DNA of 64,000 nucleotides from Bactericera cockerelli (Eukaryota > Arthropoda > Insecta > Hemiptera > Triozidae): assembly GCA_024516035.1 (NCBI GenBank), contig CM044959.1, positions 14,719,298 through 14,783,297 on the forward strand. Direction: 5' to 3'. Positions 37,477-48,600 of the stretch are shown piece after piece (positions within the stretch are counted from its first letter, which is position 1; each line of letters begins with the position of its first letter). The position numbers and the translations under genes were made by a program. The notes under the pieces were generated by a model. It was given only the letters and a program-made list of their open reading frames with translations, did not search any database and was not told the origin of the DNA.

Positions 37477-39562
37477 TCAACTTTCATTCTGAATCTCTGG
37501 CTTGAAGATGGCAGTCGTTACATTGGAACCTTGCTTTATGAGGATTTTTCTGTGAAAAAGAGGAAGAAATATTAGGTATGTTTCTGAAGGAAGAAAAATG
37601 ATTACTTAAAATTGTGGTTACTAAATATTTTAGCAATGATCCAAACCCTCAAACAAGTAACACCTGCAACTCAAGCCTGGCTGGGGATTTGGGGAACTTA
37701 ACACTTTAACTGTCCTGAGACTTTTTCATAATCTTGCATTCCCCATCCTAGGTGTTTTTAACACATTACTGTACACAGGACGAGGAGAATATTTTTTCAG
37801 GGCTAAGCTCAATATACAGAAATGTAACTCTTGAGTCAAGAGAATCTTATTTCCATAAGAAAAATACATAATGTGAAACAAAATTGTTACACACAAGTTT
37901 CAAACTTGGATCTGTTTGTGTAACATTATTGTCACACAAACCAAGGGCACTGTGTACATTAGTGTTACACAGGACAGTTCAAGTGTTAAGGTAAATAGAA
38001 TTAAATACTATCTAGAGAGTAGATCAACAAACTTCACCAGACTAGCTAGCTGGCTTTCTTCTTAGTATCAGGGGGAAATTTTTCTAGTAATACAGCAAAC
38101 TTTGGATCATGGTTGACTCTGATTATAACTGCCAATAATTTATAATATTGGAAACAGATGTATTATTTTTGCTTGTCTAAGGTAGGTAAATAGGTACATA
38201 CGTAATTGATGTAGCAGGTATTTTTGTTACTCACCCTTGATCACCTGATATACAGATGACAGGTGCACTCAAGCTTGGTTCTAATTTTGACAAATGTTGA
38301 GCGATTGCCGATATTATTCCACTACTCTTGGGATCTACATTGCCACCGGTAGATAAGCAGAGACCATGGTTGTCCACAAGCATAACACCTGTTCCTTCAT
38401 TAGTGTTTACCCTGAAAAGTATTCTGAATTATTAACAATATAAAGTGTATATGTTATGGTTTTATTATTTTAGATAGTTTTTCTTTCTTATTAAGTTTAT
38501 ATTAGAAATCCAAAGTAATGTTAGGTATATGTAATATTTTATGTAAAACTAATTTAAAGAATCCTAGTTTTATACAACATATTACATATACCTAGGATAG
38601 TTTTTTCTGTTTGAAACAGTGTTACACAATATATCTTGATCCAAAGACTCAAGTTTGAATTAGATCTAGTATCTAGTCATATTTATTGAGATATTTAAAT
38701 TTGCTGTAGGTATATATATTACTAGCGGGCTGTTGCCCGCTTTGCGGCCAAGGCATGGCCATGAAAGCAAAAAATCCTTTTTCGCCAATGGCATGTGTTG
38801 TAGTGGGAATTTCGAAAAATCCCATCTTATTGCACGTCTAGACTATAAGACAAAGCTACCTACCAAATTTCAGCTTCCTAGGACTTACGATTTGGGCTGT
38901 AGAGCGATGATCAGTCAGTGGTCAGTGACTTTGACATTTATATATTAAGATAGATTCTGGTATCTGGACCTTCTTTTAGAAAGTTTTCTCAATCTCACAA
39001 TCCCCAAATCTCTCTTTCAACTGCACTCTGAATGGGTAATTTGGTTTAAAAAAAAAACACTTCAAATTGGTTTCTTAAAACAAAATTTGATGGTTGAAAG
39101 GAAAATTGGGGAATATTGAGTGTGTCTTCTGGAATGATGAGGTCTTGTAGCCCATTCCAGAAACACTCCACTCTCAAAATAAAATTCAAATTGTCAAACC
39201 TTTGGTTTGCACTCTGATTGGTTATTTTGTTCAAATCAACCAATGAGAGTGTGTTGTGTGAAAGTTGAAAGGGAGAGCAGGTAGAGCGTTTTTGGAATAG
39301 GCTACTGGTGCTTTTTTATGATTTTGAAAAACATCATACTGCATATATCTCAAATAATGTGTCCTAGCTTCTAGAACTCCTAGCCTTAGTAAGGCCAAAT
39401 AGCAGACAGCTGAGGGGAGCTTGCAAATATCTCCAATGATCTGTAGGAAACTACCACCCTCAGCCTTCTCAGTCTGAAGATAAGCTTTAATCTATTACAT
39501 TACACTGTAACTGCCTTTAATACTTACACATCCTGAACAAAATTATTGATACTGGACTCCAT
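37477..39562 (-). CDS. LAMTOR5: LAMTOR5 (HBXIP-type) Ragulator subunit
   Basis: Three exons join in phase: 39562-39528, 38411-38235 and 37549-37477, giving 94 aa (human short form 91 aa). The start MESSINNFVQDV is followed by GTGVMLVDNHGLCLS, SSGIISAIAQHLSKLEP and APVICISGDQGKILIKQG, aligning along the whole length with the roadblock/LC7-like fold of LAMTOR5 (GVLCTDSQGLNLG, GVISVLAQQAAKL). The protein is one of five scaffold subunits that hold Rag GTPases on the lysosome so that amino acids can activate mTORC1. Donors are GTAAGT and GTGAG; acceptors are CTTTTCAG and TTTCACAG. Intron 1 carries a Helitron and a hairpin MITE. The gene is convergent with RFT1. Short exons made it easy to miss. 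Confidence 0.9.
38722..38950 (-). mobile_element. Non-autonomous Helitron, family 1, copy A
   Basis: Minus strand: TCTTAATATATAAATGTC at the 5' end; GCGGGCAACAGCCCGCTAG (hairpin plus CTAG) at the 3' end. Nearly the same sequence lies in the other orientation at 50212-50453. In LAMTOR5 intron 1. Confidence 0.8.
39147..39305. mobile_element. Hairpin MITE, 'AGCCCGTTCC' family, copy 2
   Basis: GTAGCCCATTCCAGAAACAC at the left is answered by TTTTGGAATAGGCTAC at the right; the interior pairs TCTGATTGGTTATTT with AATCAACCAATGAGA. In LAMTOR5 intron 1. Confidence 0.75.
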
Positions 39563-40000
39563 CAGATCTATTATCAGCTAGGAAAGATATAAAATGATAC
39601 CTAAATCTCGAATCTTTTTGGATATAAAACTCAATTTCTTATGGAGGGCTTGATATTTCTCTGGGAACAATTAGAGCAGCGTCTTGATGTTCTTGAAAAT
39701 CACGACCAAGAAGGGCTAGAGCTATTAGATGTAATTGAAAATTTCTGATAAGATAGAATTTTAAAAATTGATAAGAAATCGATTTTTATCATTTCGATAG
39801 ATTTATGAAAAATCGAATGTTCATGAAAGGCGGGAAAAGTTACCGCCAGTTTGAAACCTGCTGATTAAAAGCATGGTTCAGCCACCGGTAGGTCTGTTAC
39901 CCCTGTTGTTACGTAAAAGGTGACAAAGGAATGAAATCCTTAACTAGCCTATAGATAGCCGGACAATTTCTAAGGGTTTTAAGATACTTAAAACATTTAG

Positions 40001-40131
40001 GGCAAAATTAATAGACAACATCGATAACTTAAGTAGTTGCCAAGCGTCGGTTTTCCCTATCTTACACAGTACGCAATCCAAGACTTAGCGCTACAGAGGT
40101 ATTACAAAAACGTCACAAAAAAATTCACCCA
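40001..40131 (-). mobile_element. 'GGGCGGAATTAATAGAC' MITE, complete copy
   Basis: GGGCAAAATTAATAGACAAC start with GCGTCGGTTTTCCCTATC inside, reversed relative to the copy at 35708. First of a cluster of four copies within 1.7 kb. Confidence 0.75.
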
Positions 40132-40197
40132 AAGGTCTAAATTAATAGATAAAATTGATAAATTAAGTCATTGCTCAGCATCGGTTTCCCTATCTTA

Positions 40198-40322
40198 GGA
40201 CGAAATTATTTTTTTGTAATACCTCTCTGGCGCTAAGTCACGTGTTGCGTACCTACTGTGTAAGATAGGGAAAACCTACGCTAAGCAATGACTTTAGTTA
40301 TCGATGTTGTCTAATTTTTATC
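40198..40322 (+). mobile_element. 'GGGCGGAATTAATAGAC' MITE, further copy
   Basis: GACGAAATTATTTTTTTGTA, GGCGCTAAGTCACGTG and GTAAGATAGGGAAAACC, ending ATCGATGTTGTCTAATTTT. A reversed partial copy (40139-40197) precedes it. Confidence 0.7.
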
Positions 40323-40349
40323 ACAAGTCTTTGATAATTCTATAATTAT

Positions 40350-41204
40350 CACAAGTCTTTGCTAAGCGTCAGCTTTCCCTATCTTACACGGTACGCAATC
40401 TGTGACTTAGCGCCACAGAGACGTATTACAAAACATCTATTATTACAAAACATCTACTAAAAAAGCATTTAAAATGTTGGGATTCCTTTTTAGACAAACA
40501 AAAGACTTTACTAATCCAAATACACTCAAAATTTTATATTATGCTTATGTCCGATCACATTTAGAATATTGCTCAAGTGTGTGGTCTCCTCAGTATTCTA
40601 TACACATTTCATCTTTAGAAGCTGTTCAGCGAACTTTCCTGAGAATGCTTGCATATAAATTAAAAACTCCCATCATCAACCACAACTATGATGAAATCAT
40701 GCATTCTCAGGATTTTGTCACTCTGGAATACCGTAGAAGGATGTCAGATCTCACTTTTCTATACAAAATAGTAAATGGTCAAATATATTCCCCTGAACTA
40801 CTTAGTAACCTAAACTTCAGAGTGAGAAGTGCTAACACCAGGTTAACGACCATGTTCAAGCTCCATAAAAGAAACACCAACACCGGTGAATTTTCCCCGC
40901 TCCAGAGAATGCAGAACATTGGAAATAAAGTTAGTAGTATTGATATTTTTTTCTGCACACTCAATGATGTGGTGAGCGTGGCCCATGTAGAGCTGATGCA
41001 TTGATGATGGTTAACCACCATATCATTGCTCTAGGGTCCGTGCTCTCGACATAATTGGGGTTGCGATGAAGGTTTTCCTTTCATCACGTTTTTTTCTTTA
41101 ATTTTAAATTTAACTTTGTTAGTTTTTTTTTTGTAACAAAAATGGGCTTAACCCCGTAAGTTTGTGTAAAAAAAAAAAAAAAAAAAATTATTTCCGCCCT
41201 TATC
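40350..41204 (-). mobile_element. 'GGGCGGAATTAATAGAC' MITE split by a truncated LINE
   Basis: The reversed left part (AAGCGTCAGCTTTCCCTATC to ACGTATTACAAAACATCT) ends where the LINE begins. The expected end TTATTTCCGCCCTT follows the LINE poly-A at 41190-41204. Confidence 0.65.
40452..41189 (+). mobile_element. 5'-truncated LINE copy (jockey/CR1-like, second family)
   Basis: Only the C-terminal ~180 codons of ORF2 remain (open from about 40452 to TGA at 41002-41004): KMLGFLFRQTKDF, LYYAYVRSHLEYCSSVWSPQ and LEAVQRTFLRMLAYKL. A 3' UTR ends GTAACAAAAATGGGCTTAAC and a poly-A tail of about 20. The same region occurs in the longer copy at 54381-56990. Confidence 0.88.
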
Positions 41205-41465
41205 ACTGAAGATAGGCAACGCCGAACGATGGCAACCTTTGTGCATAGTGAGGATGAGGACATGGATTGGTGATTGGAATTTCGAATTCACCCATTGGTA
41301 TCGTTATCATGACAATGCAGTTTCTAGTGGCTATACCCGGGGCTACTTAAACTGGGAGTATTAGTTCATTCGAGCATCTGGATTATTTGCCCAGAGAATG
41401 CCCCTATCGTGATATAACTATGCAGTTAAAAGCGACGTTAATTCCAAATAATCTTGAAAATGACT
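41196..41465 (+). mobile_element. Diverged 5S-derived SINE copy
   Basis: TATCACTGAAGATAGGCAAC and CATGGATTGGTGATTGG keep the 5S order; the tail GTTAAAAGCGACGTTAATTCC is shared with the copy at 42540. Confidence 0.5.
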
Positions 41466-41551
41466 GAACGGATCTACATTTTCCTCTGCCGAATAACTGC
41501 TAGAGTAAAGGGGCGCCACCAATCAGAGAGCTCCAAAGTTATCACGTGACC

Positions 41552-41692
41552 TTAAGGGCGGAATTAATAGTCGTTTTTGTATTACCTCTGTGGCGCTAAG
41601 TCACGGATTGGGTACTGTTTAAGATAGGGAAAACCGATTCTAGCAATGACTTGGGATACAGAATTTTTTTATTGATTCCGCCCTTAATCTAC
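41552..41692 (+). mobile_element. 'GGGCGGAATTAATAGAC' MITE, best-preserved copy
   Basis: Begins AAGGGCGGAATTAATAG, has GTGGCGCTAAGTCACGGATT inside and ends TTGATTCCGCCCTT; the ends are inverse complements. Confidence 0.85.
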
Positions 41693-42124
41693 ATCAGCAG
41701 GGACCTGGCAGGCGCATCTCGACTCGGACATAAACTCATAAAATACCTCCGATGAAGTCTCCTAACAACGTAAATAATTAAGGGACATCAAGAGTTCCTG
41801 CCCGATACAAGGATTGTTTTTTATACATATTAAGGAGGGGATGTTGCAGTATCACTCTTGCATAGTAGTAGTGATTTCGGCCAACAATATAAATCTAGGT
41901 TTCTTCAAGAACTGGATACCATTTTCAGCAATCAGTCATTCAGTTACATTGTGACAGTTTTCTCCTAATAAATATTTCTTAAAGCTTATAAACTTTGTCT
42001 ATCATTTTGATCGATTTAATTCATTCTAACGTTACTTTGTGCTACTCTATTCTACATGCAGCTTCAGTGAAAAGCACACCAATACGAGACTCCTAATCTT
42101 CTTCTTTTTCTTTGCTTTTTCCCA

Positions 42125-42330
42125 AACCTACTTGGGGGTGTCATTGTTCAACCTCATGGTTGAGATTGGTTGGTTGTGGCACATTTTTATGCCTGGATGG
42201 CATTCCTAATGCCAACCATTCTATTTGATTTAACGTCCTGATTAGGACGAGGGTTTTACCCTCCATGCGCTGGGAATAGTACCAGCAACCCACATTAACC
42301 TCAGCCAGCCTGGGTAGGGCCAATACGAGA
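42125..42330 (-). mobile_element. SINE-like repeat with '5S-SINE body' block
   Basis: Inverted relative to 9675-9905: TGGTTGTGGCACATTTTTAT, GGATGGCATTCCTAATGCCA, GGACGAGGGTTTTACCCTCC, then CATTAACCTCAGCCAGCCTG. No pol III head visible. Confidence 0.5.
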
Positions 42331-42699
42331 GACTCATAATGATGTAATAAAAAAAAAAACACACCAATTCGTAATGCCGCCAACTAACTTTTCTCCATGA
42401 GATACAATAAGTGTTCTCCGTTTTATATCGTGGTAAGTAAATAGATTTTTTTAATGATATATTATGTAATTACAGAGGAGACTTAACAATCAAAGTCCTT
42501 GCTCCTCAGTAAATAGATTGATGACTGATCGAATACATCCATGGTCATTTGGTCATCATGATAATCCACGGTCTACTGGCTATTCCCAGACCCACTCTGA
42601 TGAGGTTAATTTGACTTCAGAAGTTTGGCCAGGGTTAAAAACCCTGTCATGTGATATGACCAAGTAGTTGAAAGCGACGTTAAAAACCAAATAAACAAA

Positions 42700-43518
42700 A
42701 AGTAGAGTAAAAATTTTCCACCCCGCAGAGATTCGAATCCGGGTTACTTGCTTACAAACCAAGTCTACTATCTACTCAGCTACGTTGCCAAACTAAAGCT
42801 AGTCAAATATAACCACAGACTCTTGGAATACGTAAATTGTAAATTATGTGACACAGAAGACTAAATAAGAGAAACATAGATTGGTTTCTTTGAAACATGT
42901 TGTTTATATTTGACATCCTAATGTGAATTTACTATTGAAACACTTTTATATGTCTAAGATTGGATTTTTTTACGTAGAAAAGAATTTTACGTAGATTTTT
43001 TTTACACTAAAAAAATTAGGTTCTTTTAGTAGAAAAAAAAAAATTACGTAGAATTTTTTTGCGCTAAAAAAATTACGTTTAAAAAAAAAAAAAAAAAATT
43101 GAATCCTAGACCTATGAGTTTCAATAATAAATTGGTTTCTTTTATTAAAATAAACATAATGTTGAATGTCTTATACATTGAGTCAAAATAAAGAATAATA
43201 AATTAATCAAAATAAACAAACAACAGAACAGTAATATTGGACTGAATAATAATACTGATACAATTTATGGGAGTATTCAATGTAAATTAGTGGATGGAGA
43301 AAAAAACCGATTTTATTTAACTTTAGTTACTGGAGTTACTTAGGGAATATCGTTAAAAGTAGGTGCCATAGCTAAGAAATTTTAAGAGCTAAGGTTGAGG
43401 CGGTTTGGATAAATTATAGAGAAGAAAATAATGTGAGTGAAAAAGAGGGAAAACCACAATTTTAGTAAAGATGAGGTAGAAGAGGATTAAGGAGAAAGGG
43501 AGGGAGGGAGGGAGGGAG

Positions 43519-43576
<58 letters not shown>

Positions 43577-45429
43577 GGAGAGAGAGAGAGAGAGAGAAAT
43601 TTCATGTGATAGTATTGATAATGTATGTATTAATTACAATGACTTACATCACCTATCTAATCTTGTAAAATAATTAAATTACAACGCCATAGTGTAGAAA
43701 CTATTGATGATTTTCTAGAGAATTTTAAAGAGAAAAACACATTACAATAAGGAATGTTGAGTTTTTTGTAAAAGAAAAATATGGATTTAAACTTAAAAAA
43801 TAGTGCGCCTAGCTGAATTTGTGCTGATAATGAGTTTTTTTTTTTGTAAAAAAACATGCCTATTTAGTTTTAAAGAAATCACTAAAACTCTAAACTAACC
43901 GTTATCAAGGAGTGTAAAGGATTACCGATGTATAAATTATTATTTATTAAGTTGAAAAAATAAAGCTGTTTAAATAGATTTACCTAGTAAAGAAAACTAT
44001 GAGGTAATTAATATTCTCAATTTACGCATTAGATTTCCACAAAAATGAGTTGAAAATTTGATTTTTTATATACCTACCTAAACATAGAGAACTGATTTAA
44101 TTTGAAAATTTAAAAGTTTCACAACTTTGGAATAGTTTTAATATTATGCAGGGTAGACAATATCTACCACTTGTCAAATATATTTTATCTACTCGTATGT
44201 TGTTTATCTTTTTCTTGTTTATATTTTTCTCAATTTTGTATTTTAATTTTCATCGTTATTTGTTCGTACATATGATCTATTCATAAAGAATTTAAAATTA
44301 ATAAAGAAAGTGTGATGGTGTTGAGGATACCACAAGAATACAACGTTACTCTTACAACCAAAACATAAGGTAACAGAAAAATTGCACGAATATTTATTCC
44401 AAATAAATTAAAGCTCCCTAGATACATGCTGTAACCAAACGAAATGGTAAATATATGTATGTACCAGATGTTCCTAGTCGAATTAAACAAAAATATTTTT
44501 CTCATTGCAATTAAATTAATTTGGTCCAAGACCAATAACTCTGTGCCTAGATACACATTACATTCAGAACAGTCATTTCAAATTTGAAAAAAAGCAACAT
44601 ATACAAGCAATATAACCTATAACTACAAAAGTTCTTTTTTTATATAATTTACTTTCTATCAACATGAAAAAGTACAAAACACACTTAACATTATCAAAGC
44701 ATTGGACACATTAAAGTTCATCATTTTAAAGGCATCTTTTCTTTTTAAAATTAAGTAGTTAAAATACCTAGTGTAAAAAAATAATTCCTATATCTTTAGA
44801 TTACTCGGAAAGAAACACAATCAATCTCTTCACTTAGATCAATTACATTGAAATCTTTCAGTTGAAGTAGTAAACAAAAATCTTTAAAATATTCTATTGC
44901 AAATCTTCAAATAAAACTAGTAAAATGGATTTTTTATAATTTAATTTTTTTAAATCTAAATAATAGCTAAGAAATCAGATACATAGGAAAATTTGCGAAG
45001 TTGGTGGTTGGCCTATTCCCAGTCTGTTGTAGATAACTGTAGTACATTACAATATTACATACATACATATACTGGTATGTATAATGTATTGATGTTGATT
45101 TGTAGAATCCGGTGCTTAGGAAACATAATATAAAGAAGGACAAAGAAGAGAGCAGAAAAGCGTTTATCAAGTCTCCTAACGCACAAACTAAAGTCTTTAA
45201 TTAATCATACTTTGGACGGAAAAGTCCAAACTTAATAAAGTTAGGAGCTGGATAAACGCATTTTAAAAGAAGTATAAAAACTTTAGAGGTTGTCAACCTA
45301 TAAAAATTCACATATTACACGATATTTCCATCACATCACAAGTAATGAACAAACTTCATTTTCGAACTGTTGGCTTTGATTAAGCTTTGAGTCGTCTATT
45401 TTAAATGCGCGTAATGACCTTTCAGACCC
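42700..45429. other. Intergenic stretch, low-complexity, no gene seen
   Basis: AT-rich DNA with poly-A and poly-T runs, AAAAAATT/ACGTAG simple repeats near 42960-43100 and a GA microsatellite at 43495-43600. Short open frames show no recognisable domain. Confidence 0.5.
43495..43600. repeat. GGGA/GA microsatellite
   Basis: A GGGA repeat of about 24 bases runs into about 70 bases of GA repeat with two GG interruptions. Confidence 0.95.
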
Positions 45430-45594
45430 TTAACACTTAGACGACCGGGTGTACCAGAGGTTGTACAAGCGTGTCTGTATGAAATTAAAACGGTATTCCA
45501 CAAGTGGTACACCCATGTCTGTACGGAATAATTATCGCCGGTACCATGTTTTTAGTGAGTTCTCACTAAAAACATGCCGATCGTCAACTGTTAA
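45430..45594. mobile_element. TTAA-flanked MITE (piggyBac-type target), copy 2
   Basis: TTAACACTTAGACGACCGG at the left; ATGCCGATCGTCAACTGTTAA at the right end region, ending in TTAA at 45591-45594. A short inner hairpin (TTTTTAGTGAG / CTCACTAAAAA) lies near 45550. The element ends just 3' of the PP2C-like gene. Confidence 0.7.
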
Positions 45595-45631
45595 CTAACT
45601 AGCTGGGCTGGTCTAATCACGCATAAAAAAT

Positions 45632-48600
45632 CTACTTGTGCGCTTTCGACGCGTCTTTCCGTCTGGAGGGGCCACCGTCTTTCCCTCTCCCCGAATGAGA
45701 CTTACTACCGCCGCTTCTGTCCTTAGCACTTGACCCATCGCTCCTACTAGAGCCTGTCCGAATTTTCCGATCGTCCTTTCCCCGCCTATCCTGACTGACA
45801 ACCTTAGTAGGCTCCGAGTTTTTGTCTCGCGTCCTATCTCTCACACTCTGAATGTCCATTTTAGAAGCATCCCCACCAGGGTCTCTATTTCCACTGGACT
45901 TCTGTGCAACCTGTTGTACGTTAATACGCCCGTCTGTTTCTTCAGATACTCTGGCAGTCGTATCAGACTCTTCTTCCGTTTCTTTGGTTGCTACCTTGGA
46001 GTTGCTTGTAGGTTTCTCTTCACTCACCTCTTCTTCGCTATCATCAATATTCTCGAACTCTTCCAATCCCTCATTCAATCTCACTCCCTCACTCAACACT
46101 TGATCTCCTCTCTCTTTCCCCTCAATTTCTCTCACTCTACTTCCTTCACACTCAACATTCACTCCCTCTTCCTCACTACACCTTGCGCCTCCTAACTTCT
46201 CATACCTTTTTCTTCCACCTTCTCTACCAAATTTTTCTTCCCTACTTTCAGAATTTCCCTCTCTATCACTTTCTCTCCCAGTCTTCTCATTCTCATTTTC
46301 CTCCCAAGATTCCTTGTCTTCTCCCTTCTGATTATCTTTCACTCCCTCACTACTTCCCATCTCTCGTTTATCATTCTCTTCTTCCCTATCCCGCTGCCTC
46401 TCGCCCTCTCTCTTCCTCTCCACCCACTCACTGCGATACTCTCTCGTGACTTCCTCCTCCTTCTCTTTCCTCTTTTCATCTTTCACTCCCTCACTATTTC
46501 CCATCTCTCGTTTATTACTTTCATCTTCCCTATCCTGCTGACTCTCTCCCTCTCTTTTCCCCTTCACCCTCTCTTTCCTCTTTTCATCTCTCACTCCCTC
46601 ACTACTTCTCATCTCTCGTATATCACTTTCTTCTTCCCTATCCCGCTGACTCTCGCCCTCTCTTTTCCTCTCCACCCTCTCATTGTCATCCTTGACCTCC
46701 TCCTCCTCTTTCCTCTTTTCATCCCTCACTCCCTCACTATTTCCCATCTCTCGTTTATCACTTTTCCCCTCCACCCTCTCATTCTCATCCTTCACCTCCT
46801 CGCCCTCTCTCATCCTCCCCACGACATAAGCCGCCACACTGGCGTGATCCAGTTTCCCGGGAATGGCGTGCATCCTTTTGCACAGTTCACGCCGCCGCCG
46901 ACTGATCTGCTGTCCTTGTGTCATGGCGGTGGCGGTGCCGGTGCCAGTGGCTCCCGGGGTGCCAGTGGCTCCCGGCGTGCCAGTCATGTAGAGGTCCCTG
47001 TCCTCCAGAATGCCCCGCTTGGCCCCGGTAAGGCGGGACACAAAGTCGAGGAGGAGAGAGACGACATCCTGCGCTGAGGATACGGGAGGTCCTTTGCCTG
47101 GCGACACAATAACAATGATGAGAGAAACAATTAAAATTTATTATTTTAACGGACTACTACAATATTGTAGTTGCCTTTCCGACACAGCATTACAATCAAT
47201 CAGAGGACATTGTATTCATAGATTTTTTTTTTCTTTCTTCTTTCTGGTGAGGTTCATTCTTTCTGGTAAACTTCTTTCGAGTTCAACTTTGGTTTGAATA
47301 TAGATGTTTTTGTATGATATGAAGGGTATCTTTCATAACTGTTAGACAGAGTTCTTCGAGTCTTTGCCGTTGTATATTATTGGTTAAGAAAAATTGTTTT
47401 AGGAATGGTGATGCTGTTCCTCGCACGCCAAACCACAATCCAGACAGTCAAATCTGGTTATAAGAGAAACCATAATATAGATAGATCTTACTAGGTCACA
47501 ATAGATCTTAATTGTATGGTGTTTCATCTGAAACCCTGCAACCAGGTATTATAATAATAATGATGTACAGAAAATATTCCAGGTACAATTTACCTCTTTT
47601 TAGGTGAAATTAACCTTGAGTTCTTTTATACCCAGGTTTGACTGTACCTGAAACCCATTCCAGAAACACTTTCTACTCTCCAAATCTCCCTTTCAACTGT
47701 CACACAACGACCTCTGACTGGTTAATTTGAACGCATTAACCAATCAGAGTGCGTTGTGTGACAGTTTAAAGTTCGGAGATTTAGAGAGAAGAAAGAGTTT
47801 CTGAAACGAACTACTGGTATATTATGTTACCTACGAGAAGGTGTCTTTTTTAACATTTAAAAATCCATACATATCAAATTTTAACAATACTAATAGTATA
47901 AGTAGTGCTTTTTTTAGACTGTCAGAGCAAGACACGTAGTCCTATTATGCCAACAGTTTAACAAAGCACCTCTTTATTTATTTGAGTATAAATACAATGT
48001 AGGTTTGAACAGGTTTGAAATGCGGTATATTCGGAACTGACTCGAATTTGTTTCAATTAATTTCGTGCTAAATAAATCAGGCCAATACTCACCCGACACT
48101 CCATAACGCAGAAGATCCTCAGTGCGCAGAAGCAGGAGCTTGTGTCGCTGGTGAGCCTCTACCGTGGGGAGACCTGTCGAAGTGAAATACTTTTGTTAGA
48201 CTCTAGTGGGGGTTTGTCTTGTATTGCAGAATAAAACAGTGCTAAGAATTTGAACTAAAATCTGTCTCGGTAGCTCAGTGGTAAAGGCGGCACTCTGTGA
48301 ATCCAAAGATTTCAGAGGTCGTGGGTTCGAAACCCAGCCGGGACATGACATGTTATCCTCCCATTTGGGATTTTTACCACATAATAATATGTCTTGGGGT
48401 TACTGCTGGAATAATGGGACTTTAATAGTCCTAATCGGGCAGTATAAATAAGGCGATATTATTATTATTATGTTAAAATCTCGGCCCCTATATGTAACTT
48501 GCCACAAAGTTCTAAGCAACCAAACTCTAAACTTACCACAATTTTTTTTCCAAATGTTCATAGGTGCCGACAGTGTAAACTTGCACGAAACTTCGTAAAT

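Noticed and set aside
43495..43600. CRISPR-like or regulatory array
   Set aside because: It is a plain GGGA/GA microsatellite without spacers.
45852..46449. Plus-strand S/L/F-rich open frames
   Set aside because: They are the complement of the charged repeat tail of the PP2C-like gene; composition follows from the CT-rich strand.
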